NCBI GenBank assembly: GCA_005777515.1
Contig: SXMA01000134.1
Location: 1-6,124, forward strand
Length of the DNA stretch: 6,124 bases
Origin: Actinomycetota bacterium
Lineage (GTDB): Bacteria > Actinomycetota > Actinomycetes > Nanopelagicales > Nanopelagicaceae
Direction: 5' to 3'
Every line of letters starts with the position of its first letter. The first letter of the stretch is position 1. The notes under the pieces were generated by a model, which worked only from the letters and a program-made list of their open reading frames with translations, searched no databases and was not told where the DNA came from. Shown in pieces: positions 1 to 5,625 of the stretch. A program made the position numbers and the translations under genes.

Positions 1-500
1 ATGGAGTCAACTGGAATACGACCAATCTCTGCTCCTACCAACTTGTTCTGCACTGCTGTGACATAGCCGCGGCCGCGCTCGATAGTTAGTTCGATTTCCA
101 CATTAGCTTTGGTATTTAATGTAGCGATCTGAAGATCTGGGTTGTGAACTACCACTCCAGTTGGAACTGCAACATCTGCGCCAGTGATAACTCCTGAGCC
201 ATTCTTACGAATATAGGCCACAGATGGCTCATCATTTTCAGATGAAAGAACTAAGTTCTTGATATTTAAAACGATATCTGTCAGATCCTCTTTAACACCT
301 TCTAAAGTGGTGAACTCATGCAAGGCTCCAGCAACGCGGATGCTTGTGACAGCCGCTCCTGGGATAGATGAGAGCAGGGTTCGACGCAGTGAATTTCCTA
401 GGGTGTATCCAAAGCCAGGCTCCAACGGTTCAATTATGAAACGGGAACGGCTCTCGTTTACTACTTCCTCGGATAGTACGGGGCGCTGTGCAATTAGCAC
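1..500 (-). CDS. rpoA: RNA polymerase alpha subunit, N-terminal part (cut by window edge)
   Basis: Alpha subunit of RNA polymerase; its N-terminal domain dimerises and nucleates assembly of beta and beta-prime. Reading down from 500 gives [12 protein letters not shown], then an [17 protein letters not shown] block (residues about 24-40) and [12 protein letters not shown], all hallmarks of bacterial alpha. The LRR pair at 38-40 lies in the assembly helix. Only about 166 of the usual 330-340 residues are present; the rest of the N-terminal domain, the linker and the promoter-binding C-terminal domain lie beyond position 1. The start is GTG at 500-498, with a strong GGAGG at 511-507 and six bases of spacing. 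An ATG inside that ribosome-binding region is out of frame. It follows rpsD after a 121-base gap, the normal alpha-operon order. Identification is very secure. Confidence 0.97.
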   Translation of the reverse strand, partial: MLIAQRPVLSEEVVNESRSRFIIEPLEPGFGYTLGNSLRRTLLSSIPGAAVTSIRVAGALHEFTTLEGVKEDLTDIVLNIKNLVLSSENDEPSVAYIRKNGSGVITGADVAVPTGVVVHNPDLQIATLNTKANVEIELTIERGRGYVTAVQNKLVGAEIGRIPVDS

Positions 501-518
501 TTCTTTCCTCCATTATCT

Positions 519-544
519 TGAGAGATCCACTATTTGATCTCTCA
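519..544 (-). promoter_or_regulatory. 9-bp hairpin just upstream of the rpoA ribosome-binding site
   Basis: The arms TGAGAGATC and GATCTCTCA are perfectly complementary around an eight-base loop. The hairpin ends seven bases before the GGAGG that serves rpoA. No U-tract follows on the transcribed strand, so it does not look like an intrinsic terminator. An RNA-processing or stability element, or modulation of rpoA translation, is possible. The repeat is seen directly; its function is inferred. Confidence 0.5.
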
Positions 545-597
545 CTTAGTACCTACTTTTATGAAGTTTTTAATCCTTGCTAGCCAGATGATTAACG

Positions 598-615
598 AGG
601 CAGATCGCTCTGCCT
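598..615 (-). promoter_or_regulatory. 7-bp hairpin immediately after the rpsD stop codon
   Basis: The arms AGGCAGA and TCTGCCT flank a four-base loop. The hairpin begins about seven bases after the rpsD stop (TAA at 624-622). The transcribed strand continues with mixed sequence (CGTTAATC), not a U-run, so full termination is unlikely. It could protect the rpsD message end or tune read-through into rpoA. Confidence 0.45.
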
Positions 616-621
616 TATTAA

Positions 622-1248
622 TTACTTGGAGTAGAGCTCAACGATGAGTTGTTCCTGAACTTGAGTATCGATAATGGCGCGAGTTGGTTGACCATGAACG
701 ATGATTCTCATCGCAGATGGCACAACTTCAAGCCAAGCCGGTACTGACTTCTCGCCAAACTCAGCAGATGCAACAATGAATGGAGTTAGGTCTTGCGACT
801 TTGTTCTCACATCAATGATGTCGAATTGGCTGACATGGAAAGATGGAATATCAACTTTGCGACCATTAACCAGAATGTGTCCATGACGAACAATCTGACG
901 GGCCATATCGCGGCTCTTTGCAAAGCCAGCGCGATAGATCACGTTATCTAGACGAGTCTCCAGGAGAACAAGAAGGTTCTCACCAGTCTTGCCAGCTAGA
1001 CGGCTTGCTTCGGTGTAATAGTTACGGAATTGCTTTTCCAATACACCGTAGATACGTGCGCATTTCTGCTTCTCACGCATCTGGAGTAAGTACTCAGATT
1101 CCTTCGCTCTGGCACGACCATGTTGTCCTGGTGGATAAGGGCGTGACTCAATTGGACACTTTGGTCCATCGCACTTCGAGCCTTTGAGGAAAAGTTTCAC
1201 TTTCTCGCGGCGGCATCTCTTGCAATCTGCTCCTGCATAACGGGCCAT
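622..1248 (-). CDS. rpsD: 30S ribosomal protein S4 (zinc-binding, C+ form)
   Basis: Primary 16S rRNA-binding protein that starts assembly of the 30S body. In many bacteria it also represses its own operon. The 208-residue product is normal length. It shows SRPYPPGQHGR near residue 36, an S4 RNA-binding domain around VRHGHILVNGRKVDIPS, and the usual C-terminus DTQVQEQLIVELYSK. Cysteines at 9, 12, 26 and 31 form the zinc site of the C+ type; some other actinobacteria carry a C- type lacking it. The start is ATG at 1248-1246, preceded by a GGGAGAAG-type ribosome-binding site. It lies 17 bases after rpsK, so the two are surely co-transcribed. Identification is very secure. Confidence 0.98.
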   Translation of the reverse strand: MARYAGADCKRCRREKVKLFLKGSKCDGPKCPIESRPYPPGQHGRARAKESEYLLQMREKQKCARIYGVLEKQFRNYYTEASRLAGKTGENLLVLLETRLDNVIYRAGFAKSRDMARQIVRHGHILVNGRKVDIPSFHVSQFDIIDVRTKSQDLTPFIVASAEFGEKSVPAWLEVVPSAMRIIVHGQPTRAIIDTQVQEQLIVELYSK

Positions 1249-1265
1249 GTTCTCTTCTCCCTTCC

Positions 1266-1700
1266 TTATACTCGACGTGGTTTGCGTGGACGGCAGCCGT
1301 TGTGAGCAAGAGGTGTGACATCAGAGATGGCACCAACTTCTAGCCCAGCTGCTTGTAGTGAACGAATTGCAGTCTCACGTCCTGAGCCTGGGCCCTTAAC
1401 GTAGACATCAACTTTCTTAACTCCATGCTCTTGCGCTTTCTTAGCAGCAGATTCAGCAGCTAGCTGCGCAGCAAAGGGAGTTGATTTACGTGAACCTTTA
1501 AATCCAACTTGGCCAGATGATGCCCAAGCAAGAACTGCTCCAGATGGATCAGTGATAGTCACGATGGTGTTGTTAAAAGTGCTCTTTATATAGGCATTTC
1601 CGAGGGCAACGTTCTTCTTCTCTTTCTTACGTGCCTTTACTTTTGCCTTAGGGGCAGCAGCTGCAGCCGCTGCTGCAGGTTTAGCTTTTGGCGCGGCCAT
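1266..1700 (-). CDS. rpsK: 30S ribosomal protein S11
   Basis: Platform protein of the 30S subunit; it binds 16S rRNA and helps shape the mRNA exit and E-site region. The 144-residue product carries the family blocks [53 protein letters not shown] and the C-terminus [11 protein letters not shown]. The N-terminal extension is unusual: a Lys/Ala-rich arm with eight consecutive alanines (residues 9-16), slightly longer than in many relatives. The ATG at 1700-1698 shares one base with the rpsM stop (TAATG), indicating translational coupling. Identification is very secure. Confidence 0.98.
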   Translation of the reverse strand: MAAPKAKPAAAAAAAAPKAKVKARKKEKKNVALGNAYIKSTFNNTIVTITDPSGAVLAWASSGQVGFKGSRKSTPFAAQLAAESAAKKAQEHGVKKVDVYVKGPGSGRETAIRSLQAAGLEVGAISDVTPLAHNGCRPRKPRRV

Positions 1701-2077
1701 TACTTGGTCTCCTTCTTCTTACCAGCGATGGCAACGCGTGGACCCTTACGAGTACGTGCGTTGGTATGGGTGCGCTGACCACGAACTGGAAGTCCCTTAC
1801 GGTGACGAATTCCTTGGTAGCACTGAATTTCAACCTTGCGGCGAATATCGCCTGCAATCTCACGGCGGAGATCACCTTCGATCTTGTAATTAGCTTCAAT
1901 AAATTCACGAAGCTTAATTAGATCGGGCTCTTGTAGATCTTTTACTCGAACATCTGGTGAGACCCCGGTTGCAGCAAGAGTTGCTTGCGCCCTGGTCTGG
2001 CCAATGCCGAAGATATATTGAAGCGCGACCTCAAGCCGTTTTTCACGCGGCAGATCGACGCCAACTAGACGTGCCAT
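1700..2077 (-). CDS. rpsM: 30S ribosomal protein S13
   Basis: 30S head protein; it contacts 16S rRNA, S19 and the 50S bridge, and its tail approaches the P-site tRNA. The 125-residue product opens [14 protein letters not shown] and contains [43 protein letters not shown] and the basic tail NARTRKGPR. All are standard for bacterial S13. The ATG at 2077-2075 has a GGAAAGAAG ribosome-binding site at 2092-2084. It is the first gene after a 143-base structured gap, the usual place for control of an alpha-type operon. Its stop overlaps the start of rpsK by one base. Identification is very secure. Confidence 0.98.
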   Translation of the reverse strand: MARLVGVDLPREKRLEVALQYIFGIGQTRAQATLAATGVSPDVRVKDLQEPDLIKLREFIEANYKIEGDLRREIAGDIRRKVEIQCYQGIRHRKGLPVRGQRTHTNARTRKGPRVAIAGKKKETK

Positions 2078-2083
2078 CTATAA

Positions 2084-2189
2084 CTTCTTTCCATAATCTG
2101 AAAGTCCTCCGCAACGCCTATCCAGAGAATTTTCTCTGGCTCCCGCTTTCAGTCAGGAGGTCAGTAATTACTTACTGTCGCGCCACGCG
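2084..2189 (-). promoter_or_regulatory. Candidate structured mRNA leader of the rpsM-rpsK-rpsD-rpoA segment
   Basis: The gap between rpmJ and rpsM is packed with inverted repeats. In transcript order these are: CGCG arms (2189-2186 with 2182-2179); CAGTAA/TTACTG with a GTAA tetraloop (2177-2162); CCTCC (2160-2156), complementary to GGAGG (2110-2106); CTGAAAG (2152-2146), complementary to CTTTCAG (2104-2098); and an 8-bp hairpin CCAGAGAA/TTCTCTGG (2139-2122). The CCTCC and CTGAAAG helices interleave, so they form either a pseudoknot or alternative states. The rpsM ribosome-binding site follows directly. In E. coli a pseudoknotted leader at this operon position binds S4, and rpsD lies downstream here too. 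The pairings are seen; S4 control is inferred. Confidence 0.5.
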
Positions 2190-2220
2190 TTCTTATATTT
2201 AGTTTTTTTTCAAACCAGGT

Positions 2221-2334
2221 TTAACCCTGGCGTTGTTTATGTCGGAGATTGTCGCAAATAACCATAACGCGACCATTACGACGAATGACTTTGCACTTAT
2301 CGCAAATCTTCTTCACGCTTGGTTTAACCTTCAC
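2221..2334 (-). CDS. rpmJ: 50S ribosomal protein L36
   Basis: Smallest protein of the large subunit; it binds 23S rRNA late in assembly. Reading from 2334 gives a 37-residue product, [15 protein letters not shown] followed by [22 protein letters not shown]. Cys11, Cys14, Cys27 and His32 form the zinc-ribbon site, so this is the zinc-binding (C+) form. Length and sequence match the family across its whole extent. The start is GTG at 2334-2332, with AAAGGGAG upstream at good spacing; the stop is TAA at 2223-2221. It lies 16 bases after infA, its usual partner. It is easy to miss because of its size and non-ATG start. Confidence 0.96.
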   Translation of the reverse strand: MKVKPSVKKICDKCKVIRRNGRVMVICDNLRHKQRQG

Positions 2335-2350
2335 GATCAGACTCCCTTTC

Positions 2351-2572
2351 TTACTTATACCGATAAATGATGCGACCTCTGGTGAGGTCGTATGGACTAA
2401 GTTCTACGATCACACGATCTTCAGGCAAGATACGAATGTAGTTCTGTCGCATCTTTCCGCTGATATGTGCAAGCACTTTATGTCCATTGGTGAGCTCTAC
2501 GCGAAACATCGCATTCGGTAGCGCTTCAGCTACAGTGCCTTCGATTTCGATTGCACCGTCTTTTTTAGCCAA
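2351..2572 (-). CDS. infA: Translation initiation factor IF-1
   Basis: Binds the 30S A-site during initiation and works with IF-2 and IF-3. The 73-residue product is a single S1-like OB-fold domain that begins [12 protein letters not shown] and contains [35 protein letters not shown] and the end IYRYK. It is nearly identical to actinobacterial IF-1. The start is TTG at 2572-2570, chosen because MAKKDGAIE is the conserved N-terminus and GAGG (2583-2580) lies seven bases upstream. A TTG start suggests modest initiation. rpmJ follows after 16 bases. Upstream lies the suyZ-like transporter instead of the expected map/adk genes. Confidence 0.97.
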   Translation of the reverse strand: MAKKDGAIEIEGTVAEALPNAMFRVELTNGHKVLAHISGKMRQNYIRILPEDRVIVELSPYDLTRGRIIYRYK

Positions 2573-2593
2573 GCGTTAACCTCGTTTTGTTTG

Positions 2594-2618
2594 CCTCGAG
2601 CCCTCATTTGGGCAGAGG
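2594..2618 (-). promoter_or_regulatory. Hairpin in the infA upstream region
   Basis: An inner stem GCCC/GGGC (2613-2610 with 2603-2600) is extended by CCTC/GAGG (2618-2615 with 2597-2594) across a small internal loop. It lies between the suyZ-like stop and the infA ribosome-binding site. The sequence after it on the transcribed strand is AACAAAACG, without a U-run, so termination is not supported. It may be part of an infA 5' leader. Confidence 0.3.
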
Positions 2619-2621
2619 GGG

Positions 2622-2650
2622 AGTTTATGAGAGGGGGTTAGAAAAGGGAA
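2622..2650 (-). promoter_or_regulatory. Weak candidate promoter before infA
   Basis: TTCCCT (2650-2645) and TAAACT (2627-2622) are separated by 17 bases and lie about 50 bases before the TTG of infA. The -10 fits TAnnnT with four of six consensus bases; the -35 is poor. It is the best sigma-70-like pair I could find in this gap. A promoter here is expected, because infA and the ribosomal genes should not depend wholly on a catabolic operon, but the sequence support is weak. Confidence 0.25.
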
Positions 2651-2658
2651 ATTCGCGC

Positions 2659-3627
2659 CTAGAGCCCAACGGAGGTGATGACAGCCAAGGCAAATCCCCC
2701 GCAAACCACCCAGGCAATCAGCCCTAAAACAAGTGGTTTTGCCCCAAGAGCCTTAATTGATGACCACTTCACCGAAAGGCCCATTCCTAATAAACCAAGA
2801 GATAAGAAGATCTTTGAACTCTCTTTTCCTAGATTTATTGCGCCATCTGGAAGTGCGAGGGCATTAACGATTAATGCGCAGGCAACAAAGCCAATAACAA
2901 ATACTGGAGTGGCGCTCTTTAAGGATTTCTTCTCACTTGTTTTATAGGAAAGCAAGAGAATTAGTGGAATGAGTAGAACAACTCTTGTTAGCTTCACAAT
3001 CACTGCGCTATCAAGTGCGGCAGGGCCCATAAGCGATGCGGTGGCAATGACTTGTCCAACATCATGAACTGCAGCGCCAATCCAAGCACCTGCAGTTGCA
3101 TCACTTAGCGAGAAGAGATTTGCAAGGGGTGGAATGACAAAAACAGAGAGCGTGCCACAGAGGGCAACAAGTGCCACAGCATAGGAAACATCGCGCTCTT
3201 CACTCTTTCGAGTTGAACTAATCGCAGCAATTGCGGTTGCTCCGCAGATTGCAAAGCCGCCTGCAATAAGAGTTGAGAAAGATTCACTGGAGCCACTTTT
3301 CATAGCTGCATATCTAAGACCAAGAAAAACAGCAGTCACAATAATTATTACTGCCAAGAGACCCTTTGGGCCAACTTCAATGAACTTGTCAATTGAGATC
3401 TGAAAGCCAAGAAGCACTACCCCAAGGCGCAAACATCTCTTTGCTGCAAAGTTTGCAGCCTCTCTGCCGCCATCGCCCCAGAGACCACTATTAACTAAAG
3501 CTAAACCAAAGAGCAGCGAGATAAATAGCGGAGAAATTGCTCCCTGCAATTGACTTATCCCATATGCCAGAGCAACAAAAATAGAGATGACTGAGAAATG
3601 CTTTAGATTGCTAGAAGTTAACTTCAT
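2659..3627 (-). CDS. suyZ: UPF0324/YeiH-family membrane protein, probable sulfite/sulfate exporter of sulfonate catabolism
   Basis: Integral membrane protein of COG2855, the family of TauZ/SuyZ, proposed to export the sulfur anion released during sulfonate degradation. The 322 residues contain about eight to ten hydrophobic segments (for example 12-30, 33-49, 90-105, 148-166, 210-227, 241-258, 272-287, 299-318). Family blocks include KRCLRLGVVLLGFQIS (63-78), ICGATAIAA (127-135), AWIGAAVHDVGQVIA (181-195) and RVVLLIP (215-221). I chose ATG at 3627-3625, which overlaps the stop of the comC-like gene as ATGA, over an in-frame TTG at 3660 that would add 11 residues inside that gene. Family membership is secure; the exporter role rests on the neighbouring genes and on family precedent. 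Confidence 0.85.
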   Translation of the reverse strand: MKLTSSNLKHFSVISIFVALAYGISQLQGAISPLFISLLFGLALVNSGLWGDGGREAANFAAKRCLRLGVVLLGFQISIDKFIEVGPKGLLAVIIIVTAVFLGLRYAAMKSGSSESFSTLIAGGFAICGATAIAAISSTRKSEERDVSYAVALVALCGTLSVFVIPPLANLFSLSDATAGAWIGAAVHDVGQVIATASLMGPAALDSAVIVKLTRVVLLIPLILLLSYKTSEKKSLKSATPVFVIGFVACALIVNALALPDGAINLGKESSKIFLSLGLLGMGLSVKWSSIKALGAKPLVLGLIAWVVCGGFALAVITSVGL

Positions 3628-4634
3628 GAGATGTTCTCTAAGCCAAGCTTCTGGCTCCAAGAGTTAAGATCGCTAATTACCGCATCAGCGAGGGTTATCT
3701 CACCACTTCCCAAATTATTAGGACTTACGCGCTTGCTTCCTGGGACTCTTCCCCCACTTGAGGTAATACTTGCAGCAAGTTCATCAAGCCCTTCTTTAGA
3801 ATCTTTACCAATACTTGCAGGATTAATTGTTATTACAGTGTGAGAAATTCCCTGCGCTTTTTTATCATCATCTGGATCAAACATATCTGGAATAGCCCTA
3901 GATAAAGATCCTCCACTAAGACCGGCTGAGAGTGATTCGACCATTAAACCAAGTGCAAATCCCTTTGCTCCGCCAAGTGGAGCAAGCATTCCCATAAGAG
4001 CTTGCTTGGCATCAGTAATTGCTTCACCTTTTTCATTTACTGCCCAGCCCGCTGGAATCGATCCTCCAGCTTTAGCAGCGCTGGCTATTTTTCCTCTTGC
4101 AACAGCAGATGTTGAAAGATCAATAATCATTGGTGGATTTGATGGGATTCCTGAAGCGATAGGGCTAGTGGAAAGAATAGGAGAATTTCCGCCAACTGCT
4201 GGCATCACTGCAGGGCCATTGGTAAAAATCATGGAAATCATCTCTGCATCAAGTGCGGGATAGAGATAAACCCCAAGGGCCCCGCAGTGACTTGAGTTAG
4301 CAATCGAAACAAGTGAGATTCCACTTTGCTTTGCTTTAGCTACGCCAATCTGCGCGCCATCAAGAAGTTGCCAGTGTCCTAATCCATCTTGACCATCTAG
4401 TGAAATTGTGGAGCCAAACTCTGAAATTACTTTTAGCTCAGCCTTTGGATTAACCCCGCCCTGACTCAGCCTCTGCAGATAGAAAGGAAGTCGCATAAGT
4501 CCATGGCTGGGATTACCCCAAACATCAGAGGTGACTATGGCGCGAGCAGTTTTTTCTGAATTAACTTCATTGACTCCAGCTTTAACAAGAAGTGATGTGG
4601 CATGAGCAAGGGCTCTAGTTATTGAGATTGCCAT
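3624..4634 (-). CDS. comC: Malate/L-lactate dehydrogenase-family oxidoreductase, probable (R)-sulfolactate dehydrogenase
   Basis: NAD(P)-dependent dehydrogenase of the Ldh_2 family, proposed here to interconvert sulfopyruvate and (R)-sulfolactate. The 336-residue length is usual. Motifs seen are SHGLMRLPFY with His44 and Arg48, NSSHCG with His116, IDLSTSAVARGKI (171-183) and KGFALGLMVESLSAGLSGG (224-242). The segment STSPIASGIP (155-164) occupies the place where many relatives have GTNP, a possible substrate-specificity difference. The ATG at 4634-4632 shares a base with the upstream stop (TAATG), and its own TGA overlaps the suyZ-like ATG, so all three genes are coupled. The family also includes malate, lactate and ureidoglycolate dehydrogenases; substrate is assigned from the suyB-slcC-suyZ context. 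Confidence 0.82.
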   Translation of the reverse strand: MAISITRALAHATSLLVKAGVNEVNSEKTARAIVTSDVWGNPSHGLMRLPFYLQRLSQGGVNPKAELKVISEFGSTISLDGQDGLGHWQLLDGAQIGVAKAKQSGISLVSIANSSHCGALGVYLYPALDAEMISMIFTNGPAVMPAVGGNSPILSTSPIASGIPSNPPMIIDLSTSAVARGKIASAAKAGGSIPAGWAVNEKGEAITDAKQALMGMLAPLGGAKGFALGLMVESLSAGLSGGSLSRAIPDMFDPDDDKKAQGISHTVITINPASIGKDSKEGLDELAASITSSGGRVPGSKRVSPNNLGSGEITLADAVISDLNSWSQKLGLENIS

Positions 4635-5587
4635 TACTTCGCCTGCTTAATTGCGCCAACGGCATAACTTTGCACCTGGCCACTTAGGGCTGCTCTTATC
4701 TCACTTACTAATACTCTATTAATTGCGGCCTGACTCTCATGGGTAATGCCAGCGATATGTGGGGCCAAAATAACGTTATCAAGATCTGTAAAGCGCTTAT
4801 CCTTTGGAGGTTCTTGAGCTCTAACATCAAGGCCAGCTCCAGCGATAACGCCATCTCTTAGAGCTTGCTCTAGGTCGGCTTCGTTAATTACCTCACCGCG
4901 TCCTACGCTAATTATCAGAGCGCTCTTTTTCATTGCAGCTAGCTTCTTGCTATCAATAATCTCTTTAGTCTCACTAGTTGCTGGCAGATGGACGGAGATA
5001 AAATCAGAGCTTGTAATCACTTGATCAAGTGAGCTCATCTGGCAATTTATGAAATCTAGATAACTCTGCTCTGGTTTTGCAAATGGATCATAGGCCAAGA
5101 CTTTTACTTTAAAACCTTTTAGAAGTTCAGCAGTTGCTCTAGCCGTTGCACCAAATCCTAGAAGTCCCCAGGTTTTACCTGAGATCTCAACTCCTGCCTT
5201 TCTATTCCATTGCCCAGCTCTGGTGCTGGAATCTAATTCAATCAACTTTCTAGAGAGAGCTAGCGCCATAGCTAGCGTCTCTTCAGCAACAGCGGTGGCA
5301 TTTATGCCAAGAGCAGCGCTCACCACCACGCCGAACTCATCGGCAGCTTTTACATCAATATTATCTAGACCTACTCCGGCCCTTGCAATAATTTTTAGAT
5401 TCTTAGCAGATGCAATCAAATCTCTACTTACTTGAGTTCGATTTCTAACCACTAGAGCTGTTGCTGATTCAAGCTTTACCTTTAAATCTTCGGTGTTGCT
5501 CCAAAGTTCTGGTTCGCGAATTAATGGAAAGGAGTTAGCCAGCGCTTCAAAGTCTGCGCTCCAAACATCTTCACTAATTAATATCAC
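4634..5587 (-). CDS. slcC: D-2-hydroxyacid dehydrogenase (SerA-like), probable (S)-sulfolactate dehydrogenase
   Basis: NAD-dependent oxidoreductase of the D-isomer-specific 2-hydroxyacid dehydrogenase family, proposed to oxidise (S)-sulfolactate to 3-sulfopyruvate. At 317 residues it lacks the C-terminal regulatory domains of many SerA proteins, arguing against a serine-biosynthesis role. Visible are ARAGVGLDNID (68-78), a Rossmann turn GFGATA (144-149) in which the usual third glycine is alanine, Asp167 in YDPF (NAD preference), and the catalytic set Arg230 (VGRGE), Glu259 (QEPP) and His277 (APHIAG). The start is GTG at 5587-5585 with AAAGGA seven bases upstream. It begins 38 bases after suyB and its stop overlaps the comC-like start. 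Family is certain; substrate comes from context. Confidence 0.83.
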   Translation of the reverse strand: MILISEDVWSADFEALANSFPLIREPELWSNTEDLKVKLESATALVVRNRTQVSRDLIASAKNLKIIARAGVGLDNIDVKAADEFGVVVSAALGINATAVAEETLAMALALSRKLIELDSSTRAGQWNRKAGVEISGKTWGLLGFGATARATAELLKGFKVKVLAYDPFAKPEQSYLDFINCQMSSLDQVITSSDFISVHLPATSETKEIIDSKKLAAMKKSALIISVGRGEVINEADLEQALRDGVIAGAGLDVRAQEPPKDKRFTDLDNVILAPHIAGITHESQAAINRVLVSEIRAALSGQVQSYAVGAIKQAK

Positions 5588-5625
5588 GAACCAGTCCTTT
5601 ATATTTGGGTAATCGAGGGTTACTT

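Noticed and set aside
259..537. Plus-strand open frame of 92 codons
   Set aside because: It is antisense to the start of rpoA, whose minus-strand product is unmistakable; no ribosome-binding site or recognisable protein.
701..1187. Plus-strand open frames opposite rpsD
   Set aside because: Shadows of the S4 coding sequence with no family resemblance.
2204..2226. CCAGG/CCTGG inverted repeat at the rpmJ stop next to a run of eight T on the plus strand
   Set aside because: On the transcribed minus strand the run is A, not U, and the stem is only five base pairs, so it is not a terminator for rpmJ. No plus-strand gene needs one.
2186..2226. Internal promoter between rpmJ and rpsM (TTGAAA or TTAAAC with TATAAG or TAAATA)
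   Set aside because: The better boxes are only 10 bases apart and the pair at 17-base spacing matches consensus poorly; not strong enough to list.
2249..2521. Plus-strand open frame of 90 codons across rpmJ and infA
   Set aside because: Antisense to two confidently identified conserved genes.
3628..3660. N-terminal extension of the suyZ-like gene from a TTG at 3660
   Set aside because: It lies within the comC-like gene, while the ATG at 3627 gives a classic ATGA overlap and a more natural N-terminus.
4634..5587. Biosynthetic phosphoglycerate dehydrogenase (SerA)
   Set aside because: It lacks the C-terminal regulatory domains of many SerA proteins, and it is embedded in a sulfolactate-type operon.
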